IMG/VR virus record: IMGVR_UViG_3300025770_001492
Span: 1-64,000 of that record
Length of the DNA: 64,000 bases
Strand: one strand, 5' to 3'
Source of the DNA: a virus
A program made the translations under genes and the position numbers. Below are positions 15,315 through 24,495 of the stretch, one piece after another. The notes beneath the pieces were generated by a model, which saw only the letters and a list, made by a program, of their open reading frames with translations, had not been told where the DNA came from and made no database searches. The first letter of the stretch is position 1, and each line of letters starts with the position of its first letter.

Positions 15315-16146
15315 AATAAAAAACAACAAAAACAAATACACAAATATGAAAGCAACTTTAGAAGAGTCTTTCTGGCCTTGCGCTGTTCATCCTAATATGA
15401 TTTGTAAAAAAGGAGAAAAAAGCGATTTCGCCAGAGGTATTGTTGAACATATGATCGACGAAAAAATGTCTGGAAAGCGGATTCTAAACTTTGGATTTGA
15501 AGATTATCCTGTATCGAAAATAATAAGCAAGGAATACAACCCAGAAATTTCTGTTGGATTTAGCTTCTTCCGTTTGGGAAAAAAAAATAAAAAAAACCTT
15601 TTGTTGACTAACGATATTGAAGACGTTCAAGAAAACGGACCATACGATATAATTCTGATCTATGATGTCATAGATCACATTCAAGAAGACCCAGTAGATA
15701 TATTAAAAGAAGCTAAAGATCTACTAAAGAAAAATGGAACAATCTATGTTAGATTTCATCCGTTCTGCTCAAGGAATGCTCTCCACCTGCATCATGATCT
15801 AAACAAAGCGTACATCCACCTGTTGTTCACAGGAAAAGAGCTAGACATGATCGTTCCAAATAATAAAAAGAAATACAATAGAGGGATAATCAATCCTTCG
15901 TTATATGACGACTACATAAAGACCAGTGGGCTAAAAGTTAAATACAAAAGGGAAGTTTTAGAAGTTCGTAATTGGCCGTTTTATACTAGCAAAGAAAAAG
16001 TTTTGAATCCAAGAGTAGAATTAAATGAAATATTCAAAGAAAATAAAAGAAAAATAAGTCAAATAAATGAAGTAAAAAATTGGAAAAGATTTATAGGACT
16101 GATAGACAGGAACATAGAATATATTGATTATGCGTTGGTGAAGTAA
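15307..16146 (+). CDS. Degenerate class I methyltransferase-like protein
   Basis: A 279-aa paralogue of the methyltransferase domains at 30552 and 33226: they share the W-P-x-A-V entry, the ENGPYDIILIYDVIDHIQEDP block and the RFHPFCSRNALHLHHDLNKA block. The SAM-binding motif I, which reads DFGCGEGH and DYGCGEGH in the paralogues, is NFGFEDYPV here, so SAM binding is doubtful. It may be a structural or regulatory partner of the active copies. Confidence 0.65.
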   Translation: MLKIKNNKNKYTNMKATLEESFWPCAVHPNMICKKGEKSDFARGIVEHMIDEKMSGKRILNFGFEDYPVSKIISKEYNPEISVGFSFFRLGKKNKKNLLLTNDIEDVQENGPYDIILIYDVIDHIQEDPVDILKEAKDLLKKNGTIYVRFHPFCSRNALHLHHDLNKAYIHLLFTGKELDMIVPNNKKKYNRGIINPSLYDDYIKTSGLKVKYKREVLEVRNWPFYTSKEKVLNPRVELNEIFKENKRKISQINEVKNWKRFIGLIDRNIEYIDYALVK

Positions 16147-16186
16147 AATAAAAGTGTATGAACTCTGTGAGGGCAACTGCATTTTT

Positions 16187-17050
16187 TTAATTGCCTAATT
16201 CTTCCAAAACCTCATTCATGCGACCCTTTGCAGTATGATATTGCAAGGCATGGTTTTTCCCATTAGTTGCTATCAATTGAGAGTCATATGCGATGCGATT
16301 CAGGTAGTAATCGACACTCCTAAATAGGTGTTCAAAATTGTCAACATCATAATAGATCAAATGTTCCCCATCTATAAATTTATTTTTTACAGGAGTTATC
16401 ATTCTGTCAACCAGGACTAAAGGACAGCAGCTAAGAGCCTCAAACAACCTCCAGTCACCTTCCCAGCCTTGGGGATTGCATGTGACTACAATTTTAGAAT
16501 TTAACATTGCATTATAATAATCTTTTTGTATGCTTACCCTTCCAGCAGCCCCGCACTCACCTAAAATACCCGTATGCACTTTGTACTTTTTGCTAAAATT
16601 ATTTTTTATGGCATTTGAGATTTGATTTCTATAATGACGACCAGAAGGTTTAAAAAAAACTGACACATCGATTTCCCTTTTATCAAGAGGTTTGATATCC
16701 CATTTTGTAGCTTCATTTTTAACTATATAACTAATGGGGATTACATTTTTATCGCCATAGTCATGGAACCTGCTAGGAAACTTATCACACACGCTTCTCT
16801 TAAAATACATAAAAACTTTGTCATAAACACCTTTAAGGAGTTTCTGCGAGTCTGAATAGTCAATCATTATGGTTTTCTGTGGAAATTGCACATGATTTCC
16901 CGCATTGCGAAAATCAAAAAAAATGTAGTCTGATTCTTCTTCATTCTCAACTAACTCAAGTTGATCGTGGCTATTTACGCCATCCACTAATATTTTTAAC
17001 GAACCCATGGGGTTTCGATAGTCGCATGGTATATAAATTTTAGTTTTCAT
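16187..17050 (-). CDS. Glycosyltransferase (exostosin/GT-B-like)
   Basis: A 287-aa protein. The C-terminal half has YYNAMLNSKIVVTCNPQGWE, GDWRLFEALSCCPLVLVD and later GKNHALQYHT, the donor-site pattern of group 1/exostosin-type transferases. The N-terminal half is an unassigned Rossmann-like region. The minus-strand sulfotransferase gene lies 3 nt upstream. Confidence 0.65.
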   Translation of the reverse strand: MKTKIYIPCDYRNPMGSLKILVDGVNSHDQLELVENEEESDYIFFDFRNAGNHVQFPQKTIMIDYSDSQKLLKGVYDKVFMYFKRSVCDKFPSRFHDYGDKNVIPISYIVKNEATKWDIKPLDKREIDVSVFFKPSGRHYRNQISNAIKNNFSKKYKVHTGILGECGAAGRVSIQKDYYNAMLNSKIVVTCNPQGWEGDWRLFEALSCCPLVLVDRMITPVKNKFIDGEHLIYYDVDNFEHLFRSVDYYLNRIAYDSQLIATNGKNHALQYHTAKGRMNEVLEELGN

Positions 17051-17053
17051 AAT

Positions 17054-17731
17054 TTAAGATGTAATCAAAGGCCCAAACACCTGTTCTATTTCATCGATGT
17101 TCTTGATCAGCTTATAAGTTTCGTTGTTGTTTAGCTTGTGCTTGTTGTCAAGAATCTCCAGCATCTCGTCAGTAACCACAGGACTGTAGCCCAGATACTT
17201 CAGCATCTTTTTGAGTTGGCCTTCTTTGTCACCGAAGTACAAGTCTTCATAGAAAATTTGATGAGCATCTAACTCTTGCATTAGTTGATGTTGCCGCTTC
17301 TTTTTCTTGATCTGTTTGGCCAAGTCTTTAATGTCTATTGTGACTTCGCATTTTTTAAGATCTTCAAAGTATGTGCTTTTTCTCAGTCGGTTCCAATGGT
17401 TGGTGGCAACAGCCAATTGAAAAGACACTTCTGATTCCAATAAGTTTCTTCTTCTGAGTGTAACAAACTTGTAGCCATTCATGGCACATATTTTGTAGTT
17501 CGTTTGTTCGGTAACTTGCCCAAACAGGTGCTTAAATCCGCATCGATTTTTCATCAATTTTGTAATGTGCCCGATGGGTTCCGTGCCCGCTGGCGGTTTG
17601 TTTCTCCAGCCGAACGGCTCCCATAATATTTTGCCATCTATCCGTGGGTGTAAGCCAAGAGTTCGCAGCAGCGCAGACGACCCTGTTCTTGCGTGGGCGA
17701 TTATTCCAAATTTAGAAAAATTATGTAGCAT
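17054..17731 (-). CDS. Sulfotransferase (Stf0-like)
   Basis: A 225-aa P-loop protein. The PAPS 5'-phosphosulfate loop is IIAHARTGSSALLRTL near the N-terminus; the 3'-phosphate segment is FVTLRRRNLLESEVSFQLA, and IFYEDLYFGDKEGQLKKML follows. It would sulfate a glycan or lipid using PAPS. One of six sulfotransferase-like domains in the window. Confidence 0.75.
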   Translation of the reverse strand: MLHNFSKFGIIAHARTGSSALLRTLGLHPRIDGKILWEPFGWRNKPPAGTEPIGHITKLMKNRCGFKHLFGQVTEQTNYKICAMNGYKFVTLRRRNLLESEVSFQLAVATNHWNRLRKSTYFEDLKKCEVTIDIKDLAKQIKKKKRQHQLMQELDAHQIFYEDLYFGDKEGQLKKMLKYLGYSPVVTDEMLEILDNKHKLNNNETYKLIKNIDEIEQVFGPLITS

Positions 17732-17815
17732 TAGAGGTGATTAATGTAAGGAGATATATGTTGTTTGAAGCCTAGCATTAGAATAGAATATATCAAAACA
17801 AAAGTCAAAATGAAA

Positions 17816-18709
17816 TCATAAAAATAATTCTATTCTACTTTTTTTATGAAATTTTTGAAATGTGATTTTGGTTACATCAATACCTAACATATCATCTACC
17901 GCCTGTTTCAGCCTGTCTCGGTGGTTCTTCAACTTTAAAAGAGTGGCCTCTCGAATGTAACTCCGATCATGATTACGATTAATTAGTTGACATACAGCTT
18001 CTTCAACTTTCTTCTCATTTGGAGGAACTGTGATGGCAAATGCATCATCATAAAACACATCTCGTCCTCCTTTATTCTGTACACTAACAACTGGAATGCC
18101 GCATAATAAATACTCAACGCTCACAAGATTACACCCTTCCACTTCTGACAGGCATAGCCCAACCCGTGATTTGTTGATAACTTTGGCCACTTGAGAAGGA
18201 GTTAGCCTTTGATATTCCCGATTTCGATTTAGTTCATTGATCCAAATTGATTCAGGCATTGCTATGCGTAGCTCTTTTTCGTAATATAAAATTTTTGGAT
18301 AATACACCATTCCCAAATTCGGCACTCCTTTGGCTAACAAGTGGTTTTTCCATCTCATCATTCCTGCGTTATAGATAGCGTTATATTGTAAGTTTTGATT
18401 TTTAATGCAAAATGTATCAATGCTTGTATTGATGGCACTTTCGGAACACAGTATTGCTTTACGTCCGAGATTACGAACAAAATTGACTTCTTCAAAAGAA
18501 TTGCAGCAATAGATTGTGCGATCATTGGGAAAATTTTTAATTTGATCGGCTACATAGGGAGCAAACCAAGAAAAACAAACAATGTAATAGTTTTTAGAAG
18601 TATTTTTAGGATTGTGTTTTTGATAAACAACATGTATAAACTTATCTCCCACTTGGGCCGAGCCACCAACCAATCCTGTAGAAGGAATTTTGTGTTTTTT
18701 CAATATCAT
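17816..18709 (-). CDS. Glycosyltransferase, GT4-like
   Basis: A 297-aa GT-B protein. VGLCLSEVEGCNLVSVEYLL with CGIPVVSVQNKGGRDVFYDD is the E-x7-E donor-site region of group 1 transferases. The ATG at 18709 has GGGGA upstream; the longer frame begins at 18736. The start region faces the divergent gene at 18750, so the 40-nt gap should carry both start signals. Confidence 0.75.
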   Translation of the reverse strand: MILKKHKIPSTGLVGGSAQVGDKFIHVVYQKHNPKNTSKNYYIVCFSWFAPYVADQIKNFPNDRTIYCCNSFEEVNFVRNLGRKAILCSESAINTSIDTFCIKNQNLQYNAIYNAGMMRWKNHLLAKGVPNLGMVYYPKILYYEKELRIAMPESIWINELNRNREYQRLTPSQVAKVINKSRVGLCLSEVEGCNLVSVEYLLCGIPVVSVQNKGGRDVFYDDAFAITVPPNEKKVEEAVCQLINRNHDRSYIREATLLKLKNHRDRLKQAVDDMLGIDVTKITFQKFHKKSRIELFL

Positions 18710-18749
18710 ATTTCCAATCCCCAGAATAATTAACAAAAACCTGTGCTTT

Positions 18750-19433
18750 ATGGATGTTGTAATAGTTTCAAGAACAGACGATGACAGATTAAGAGCAATG
18801 ACTCAGAACTGCATCGACACCCTTATGAAGTCAGAAGAAATCGATTTCAGGGTATTTATGATCGAAGCCAATGAAAACGTATCATACGATTGTGAGATGC
18901 TTAGACAGAGCGGAGAGATTAACTACAACCGTTGTCTGAACATGGGCTTAGAACGATGCAACTCTGAATTCATAACCTTTTGCAATAACGATCTCATCTT
19001 TATGAAGGGCTGGCTATCATCCCATCTGGATGTATTCAAGCAACGTCCCGATATTCACTCTTTATCTCCAAAATGCCACTTCTGGCATGGGGAAGAATAC
19101 TCAAAGCACACCTCTTTCACGAATGGAATCTACGAAGGATACCGCACCAAATTTGAGTTCACCGGATGGTGTTTCACAGTCAGATCCTTGGTATTTGACA
19201 AGATTGGAAGGTTCGACGAATCAGTTTCGTTTTGGTACTCAGACACCATCTTCGCTACACAGTTGAAGCGATCCCGAATGAAGCATGCATTAAACGCAAA
19301 TTCGCACGTAATTCACCTGTTCAACCAGAGTCATCACTTGTGCAATGACACAGAATTGAAAAGTTTAACGACTGGTCAGAAAGAGAATTTCGAAATGAGA
19401 AAAAAATACTTAAACTCTCCAAAGCTAATATAA
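18750..19433 (+). CDS. Glycosyltransferase, GT2-like
   Basis: A 227-aa GT-A protein: VVIVSRTDDDRLRAMTQNCI, INYNRCLNMGLERCNSEFIT with FCNNDLIFMKGW (metal-site region), and KIGRFDESVSFWYSDTIFA as the acceptor-side motif. First of three packed plus-strand genes. No clear ribosome site. Confidence 0.75.
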   Translation: MDVVIVSRTDDDRLRAMTQNCIDTLMKSEEIDFRVFMIEANENVSYDCEMLRQSGEINYNRCLNMGLERCNSEFITFCNNDLIFMKGWLSSHLDVFKQRPDIHSLSPKCHFWHGEEYSKHTSFTNGIYEGYRTKFEFTGWCFTVRSLVFDKIGRFDESVSFWYSDTIFATQLKRSRMKHALNANSHVIHLFNQSHHLCNDTELKSLTTGQKENFEMRKKYLNSPKLI

Positions 19434-19445
19434 ATACATTCACTC

Positions 19446-19970
19446 ATGTTTGAATCCATAAAGCAATACCAAAACATAATCGTCACCGGCCCGCAGAGGT
19501 CAGGAACACGCATTGGAGCCAACATCATCGCATGGGATCAAAGTCGAAAGTACGTTGACGAACAAGACATCGGAATACAGAGCATTTCAAAACTAACAGA
19601 TTTCATATATTCTACAGAAAAGACATGCATTCAAGCACCCCGACTGTCTTGTTGCTGTCATCTTTTGGACTTCCGATCAACAGCAGTCGTATTCATGATC
19701 AGAGACACATCAGAAATCGAGGCATCTCAGAAAAGGATTGATTGGAAGCATGAAGAACAGGAGTTGAATTGTTACTTTCGAAAAGAAGGCCCAATTGCTC
19801 CGATCAAGTACGAAGTGTGGAACCAATTTCAGAAGCCCATTATGAAGTTGCCATTTCTTGAAGTCGAATACGCATCCCTTTCAAACCATAGATTGTGGGC
19901 GAACAAGAGGGATCGCACAAACTTTCAGTGGAATCAAACGAAAACCAAAGCTACTAAGTTGTTGCAATGA
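19446..19970 (+). CDS. Sulfotransferase-like P-loop protein
   Basis: A 174-aa protein with IIVTGPQRSGTRIGANIIA, the PAPS-type loop, and VVFMIRDTSEIEASQKR as the probable 3'-phosphate segment. It is shorter than most sulfotransferases, so it may be minimal or incomplete at the C-terminus. It overlaps the next gene by 4 nt. Confidence 0.65.
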   Translation: MFESIKQYQNIIVTGPQRSGTRIGANIIAWDQSRKYVDEQDIGIQSISKLTDFIYSTEKTCIQAPRLSCCCHLLDFRSTAVVFMIRDTSEIEASQKRIDWKHEEQELNCYFRKEGPIAPIKYEVWNQFQKPIMKLPFLEVEYASLSNHRLWANKRDRTNFQWNQTKTKATKLLQ

Positions 19971-20716
19971 TCAAGATATCGAAAAAAAACAAAAAAAACG
20001 GCTATTTCTACATAGCTCACGGAGAGAAACACGTCCTTGAAGCTGTCAAGTCACTCAAGAGCATCAAAAAGTTCGAGCCGGACAGTCACGCCACAATTGT
20101 CACAGATTCCAAAGACAGTCTCGATCCATTTGACCTGATAATCAACAGGCCAAATATGGGAGGGTATAAGAGCAAGGTGGAGTACATGAACCTGACTCCA
20201 TACGAGAAGACGTTGTTCCTCGATGCAGACACGTTCATCTGCGGCAGTTGCGATGAGCTATTCGAGATGCTTGATTACTTTGACATCTGCATGGCGCAGG
20301 CTCCCGCAGAAATTGAACTAAAGCACTTCAAGCCGCCTCATAAACCAATTGCTGGGTGTGTCCCATGCAACACTGGCGTGATCTTGTACTCGAAAAACAG
20401 AACCAAAGACTTCTTAGAACTCGTCTCAAAAAGCTACGCATGCGCACCAGATGGCTTCTACAAAAACCACCCGAACAAACACAAGTCAGAACAACTTTGC
20501 TTTCAATACGCACTGATGCATTCGTCAGTCAGATTTTACGTCATTCCAAGCATCTGGAATATGAGAACAGACTTCTTCGTAAACATCAAAGGGGCAGTGA
20601 AAATCGTTCATGGCCGAGGCCCAAAATTCGAAGCTGCGATCAAGAACGTAAATAGAAACACACGAAACAGATGCTGGCATCCGCAAAGAATGGATATAGT
20701 ACGAACAATGAAATGA
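19967..20716 (+). CDS. Glycosyltransferase, GT8-like
   Basis: A 249-aa GT-A protein: KTLFLDADTFICGSCDELFE carries the DxD motif, VPCNTGVILYSKN the acceptor-loop motif and KIVHGRGP the C-terminal histidine motif. It resembles the proteins at 22934, 32172 and 35371, forming a small paralogous set. ATGA-coupled to the sulfotransferase-like gene. Confidence 0.78.
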   Translation: MIKISKKNKKNGYFYIAHGEKHVLEAVKSLKSIKKFEPDSHATIVTDSKDSLDPFDLIINRPNMGGYKSKVEYMNLTPYEKTLFLDADTFICGSCDELFEMLDYFDICMAQAPAEIELKHFKPPHKPIAGCVPCNTGVILYSKNRTKDFLELVSKSYACAPDGFYKNHPNKHKSEQLCFQYALMHSSVRFYVIPSIWNMRTDFFVNIKGAVKIVHGRGPKFEAAIKNVNRNTRNRCWHPQRMDIVRTMK

Positions 20717-20748
20717 TCAAATACGAAATATGGGATTTCCACAGTCGT

Positions 20749-21543
20749 TTAAATGAATGTCTTCCGCAAGGGGGCATGGCTTGAAACTGACTTCATCCAT
20801 AATTGATCTTCTATGTCGAAAATTATATTTTTTGTATTTTCATCTATTTCTGAGTTTGAAAAAATATCTAATGACCTTCCCATGTCTATCATTGTAATAT
20901 CTTTACCGAATAGCTTATAAATAAACCAAAATGACATCATTTCCCCACATTGAAAGATTATAATTGATTTTTCTTCTTCTTTTTTCAAATCAAAAAGTAT
21001 GTCATTTTTATATTTTTCTATGGTGTTCAATTCAACAACTATATGTTTAAAATTTCTAAACCCACAAAAGCTTCCAACATCAGAAAGATGCTTCATTCCA
21101 ACTAAAACAACACGTTTTCCGCCAATGCATTTCATGAAATTCATAAAACTTTTTTGAATACAAAATGATTTCCACATTTGTCCATAATATAATTTTTCGT
21201 TTATGTCAATATGTTTCTCCAATTGACTAATTACTGATTTTTCACTTCCTATTTTTACACCTTCTTTTACATTAGGCACAATTGGAGGCCCGTGACTAGA
21301 AATTCCTAACATAAAATTTTCATCATTAGGCAAATTTTTCAACATAGACACACATTCTTCGATTGTTTCAGCTTTGTGTATCTTTTCAAATATGCCCAAC
21401 CAAGGCTGATCTTTATTTAACATTTGCCAAAACGCATGATTTAATTTCGCAAAAGAAAAAGATGTATTAAGTTGTATTTTTTCAATAAAAAAATCAACTT
21501 CTGGTAACAGTAGTTCATAATTTGACAAGTTGAATCTAAACAT
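20749..21543 (-). CDS. Unidentified protein of the glycan island
   Basis: About 264 aa. VVLVGMKHLSDVGSFCGF, then IIIFQCGEMMSFWFIYKLFG and ITMIDMGRSLDIF look like a Rossmann-type fold as seen in GT-D-like glycosyltransferases, but I cannot name the family. Two adjacent ATGs follow AAGGA; the second fits the spacing better. Very AT-rich. Confidence 0.5.
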   Translation of the reverse strand: MFRFNLSNYELLLPEVDFFIEKIQLNTSFSFAKLNHAFWQMLNKDQPWLGIFEKIHKAETIEECVSMLKNLPNDENFMLGISSHGPPIVPNVKEGVKIGSEKSVISQLEKHIDINEKLYYGQMWKSFCIQKSFMNFMKCIGGKRVVLVGMKHLSDVGSFCGFRNFKHIVVELNTIEKYKNDILFDLKKEEEKSIIIFQCGEMMSFWFIYKLFGKDITMIDMGRSLDIFSNSEIDENTKNIIFDIEDQLWMKSVSSHAPLRKTFI

Positions 21544-21589
21544 CATGGTCCTTATTTGCTTTTTGCCCTATAAAATAGTATATATTAAC

Positions 21590-22918
21590 ATGAAAATTGG
21601 AATTGGAATATCTTGCTACAACAGGAGCAACATCGTAAGAGAAAGTTGCCGCACATTGCTAAACTTTAAAAAAAAATACAAAATAATCGTTTCTGACGAT
21701 GGATCGAGTGAAAACCAACAAACATATGGCATTCCAATTATTCATGGCAAAAACATGGGAGTAGCAATTAACAAAAATCGCCTACTCTATCACTTAAGAG
21801 ATTGTGATTACATATTTTTGCTAGAAGATGATGTTCGTATTAAAAACATGGAATTCATTGAAAAATTCATAGAATTAAACAAAAAAAATGGATGTAGTTT
21901 CTTGTCTTATGGACCAATAGAAACTTGGAATTTTTGGAAAATTTTAAAAAAAGAAAAAGGATTCATAGAATATAAAACATCAAAAAACACAAATCCAAAA
22001 CTTTTCTACACACCAGGAAGTTTCACCGCTTTAACAAAACAATCATTAGAAAAAGTAGGTGGTCTTAATTCAAGATTCAAAGGATTGGGAATGGAACACA
22101 TGGAGTGGTCTATGAGGTTTGAAAGACAAAAAATGAGCATGGATTCAAAGCACATTTACAAAACACTAGACCTGAAGAATTCTTTAGAATTTTACAATGT
22201 AAAACGAAATAAAAGAGACATAAATCAATGTAAAAAAAATGAAAAACTATATTACGAATTAATTGAATCACCACATATTAAAAATACTGACTACCTAAGC
22301 AGGAAGGACCTATACTTTAAGCCAAGAGTATATGGAATAGGCATGTCCAAAACCGGCACCAATAGTTTAACAGAAGCATTAAGAATTTTGAACATACCTT
22401 GTGAACATTTTCCAATAGACCAAAGATTCTTGGAAAGCTTAAACAAACAAAATACTAATGCTTTTGACTTTCACCAAAGCATAACAGATATAACAACCAT
22501 ACCATTCATAGAAAAACTTTCGAATCATTACCCCGAATCTAAATTCATACTCACAACTAGAGAAGAAAAATCTTGGATTAGATCTATCAAACATCATTGG
22601 GAAAAAGGGCACGAGCTTTCTCCAATTGGAAAGAACTTTGAAAAAATGCACCCTTTAACTAAAAGGCTGCTGAAAGATGTTTATGGAAGAACTTCATTTG
22701 ATGAAGAGCACTTTCTTAAAAAGTATAGATTGCACACAAAAACCGTCAATGATTTATTCCAAGCAAAAATCCACAGTAAAAGATTAATCAACATGAATAT
22801 AGTCGAAGGAGATGGATGGGTGAAATTATGTAAATTTTTAGAAATTAAAACATTGCCAATTAAAAATTTTCCTTTCAAAGGATCGTCTAAAAAATCTTAT
22901 TTTAAAAAATTCATGTAA
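21590..22918 (+). CDS. Glycosyltransferase-sulfotransferase fusion
   Basis: A 442-aa two-domain protein. Residues 1-235 are a GT2-type domain: GIGISCYNRS, KIIVSDDGSS, IFLLEDDVRI (78-82 acidic site) and GMEHMEWSMRF (167-177). Residues 245-442 are a sulfotransferase: YGIGMSKTGTNSLTEAL carries the PAPS loop, and SKFILTTREEKSWIRSI the 3'-phosphate site. The frame is continuous with no sign of an assembly break. The fusion suggests that one sugar is added and sulfated by the same polypeptide. Confidence 0.8.
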   Translation: MKIGIGISCYNRSNIVRESCRTLLNFKKKYKIIVSDDGSSENQQTYGIPIIHGKNMGVAINKNRLLYHLRDCDYIFLLEDDVRIKNMEFIEKFIELNKKNGCSFLSYGPIETWNFWKILKKEKGFIEYKTSKNTNPKLFYTPGSFTALTKQSLEKVGGLNSRFKGLGMEHMEWSMRFERQKMSMDSKHIYKTLDLKNSLEFYNVKRNKRDINQCKKNEKLYYELIESPHIKNTDYLSRKDLYFKPRVYGIGMSKTGTNSLTEALRILNIPCEHFPIDQRFLESLNKQNTNAFDFHQSITDITTIPFIEKLSNHYPESKFILTTREEKSWIRSIKHHWEKGHELSPIGKNFEKMHPLTKRLLKDVYGRTSFDEEHFLKKYRLHTKTVNDLFQAKIHSKRLINMNIVEGDGWVKLCKFLEIKTLPIKNFPFKGSSKKSYFKKFM

Positions 22919-22933
22919 TTCTTCTATTTTAAT

Positions 22934-23704
22934 TCATATAAACTTAAACTTAGATTTAAACTTTATTTCCCTTAAACAAAGTTTTTTAAAATTAATATCT
23001 ATTCCCGTATAGTGAACTGATTGTTTCTTGACCACATCTAATTTAGAAATTGAAGCCCTTTGAACAGAAACATCAGTAAAAGTTTTCATTTTCATTTTAT
23101 TTTCAGAAATATAAACTGAAATTGGCAATTCATCGCTATCGGCCCACCTGTTTTGAGACATAATTAATTCTCTATCAGAGAAATACCTTTCATGAATTTC
23201 ACAAAGCCTTTCATAGAGTTCTTTAGAGGGCTTTTTCACCCAAATAATCCCAGCGTTGTAATGGCAATCAATCGGCACGGGTAGCTTTTCTTTTGCAAGA
23301 GATTGAACATCATATTTCCGAGACTTCTGATATAGATTAAATTCATGGTCTGTTTCAAGATGCAGCTTTCCAAATGGCTTAAAAAAAATTATATCATTAT
23401 CAACATACATGGCACTTTCAGACAATAAACCAAATACCTTCAACTTACTGACATGATTAGATTCCATGTCCGAAAAACAATGTATTTGCAGCCTATCGTC
23501 TTTTCGATTCTTGTCATTGGTTATAAGATGTATAGTCGCCAAAGGATACATGTTTTTAATTTGTTCAATCTGTTGTTGAAACAGAAGTTCTTGCACCTTG
23601 TCCCATTCATCCATGCACATCGAACTAAAATTATCTTTCACATGTTTTGGCATATTGTCAAAAACTTCCCTTTTATATCTTATTAAAATGAAATTGTCTA
23701 TCAT
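22934..23704 (-). CDS. Glycosyltransferase-like protein, GT8/GT-A type
   Basis: A 256-aa protein. MYVDNDIIFFKPFGKL holds the DxD-type motif; HYNAGIIWVKKPS and HYTGIDINFKK follow in the expected order. AAAGGA sits before the ATG. The start overlaps the end of the upstream epimerase gene by 32 nt in another frame. Confidence 0.65.
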   Translation of the reverse strand: MIDNFILIRYKREVFDNMPKHVKDNFSSMCMDEWDKVQELLFQQQIEQIKNMYPLATIHLITNDKNRKDDRLQIHCFSDMESNHVSKLKVFGLLSESAMYVDNDIIFFKPFGKLHLETDHEFNLYQKSRKYDVQSLAKEKLPVPIDCHYNAGIIWVKKPSKELYERLCEIHERYFSDRELIMSQNRWADSDELPISVYISENKMKMKTFTDVSVQRASISKLDVVKKQSVHYTGIDINFKKLCLREIKFKSKFKFI

Positions 23705-24467
23705 ATATTTCCTTTATAATAACTACTGCATCGTCAACATCGATTGAATCAATATCGCCAGAACTTATTCCTTCATCTATTATTTCGTAAGGATAACCAT
23801 CTCTTTCTATTTTAGAAATGCTTCCTTTGCCAAAAAATTTAATTATTGCTTCTGCCAAGATCATGCAATCAATAACTTTTTCATAAGAGCAATCTATGTT
23901 GCCTGACGGTTTAAGCTCTAAATCTGCACAAGCTTTTGCAGCTTCATCAATTGTAATGAAAAATTTCTTCTTAGGCTCACCAGAAAACAAAAATACTTCA
24001 ATTGGATCGCCACGAATTACAGAATTTATCCATTTTTCAACTATAGATTCCTCAGACCCCCAAACCGTTGGAAACCTAACAATATTAACAATTGTGTCGT
24101 TTACTTTTTCCAACCCCAATTGTTCCATCATGTATTTACTTGCCCCATATGGTTTGTGCCATGCAAGCAAAGCCTCTGTACTGCTAATCAGCTTTACAGG
24201 GATTCTAAGATTAGCAGCCTCTTCTAAAACAATTTTTGAACCAATGATGTTTGTTTCAACTATTTTTGAAATAGTACTTCCTCTTTTCTCAGCCGCCATA
24301 TGAATAACATAATCTGAGTTTTTAAAAACTTCTTTCACCTGCGGACGGTTTTCTACACTTAAGCCAACACTCTTAGAGAATGAAATTATTTCCTTTTTCT
24401 GTCCAGCTAATATTTCACAAACTTTTTTACCTATACTTCCTGTAGAACCAGTAATAACGATTTTCAT
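23673..24467 (-). CDS. NAD-dependent nucleotide-sugar epimerase/dehydratase
   Basis: A 264-aa extended short-chain dehydrogenase: GSTGSIGKKV is the N-terminal NAD loop, VIHMAAEKRG the second Rossmann motif, and PYGASKYMMEQ carries the catalytic YxxxK with SST upstream. It probably modifies a nucleotide sugar for the island; the exact reaction is open. Confidence 0.82.
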   Translation of the reverse strand: MKIVITGSTGSIGKKVCEILAGQKKEIISFSKSVGLSVENRPQVKEVFKNSDYVIHMAAEKRGSTISKIVETNIIGSKIVLEEAANLRIPVKLISSTEALLAWHKPYGASKYMMEQLGLEKVNDTIVNIVRFPTVWGSEESIVEKWINSVIRGDPIEVFLFSGEPKKKFFITIDEAAKACADLELKPSGNIDCSYEKVIDCMILAEAIIKFFGKGSISKIERDGYPYEIIDEGISSGDIDSIDVDDAVVIIKEIYDRQFHFNKI

Positions 24468-24495
24468 AAATTTTCCTTTTCTAAATTGGCAAAAA

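Noticed and set aside
16147-16186. Terminator between convergent genes at 16146 and 16187
   Set aside because: Only GGCAA/TTGCC with a long loop; too weak to call.
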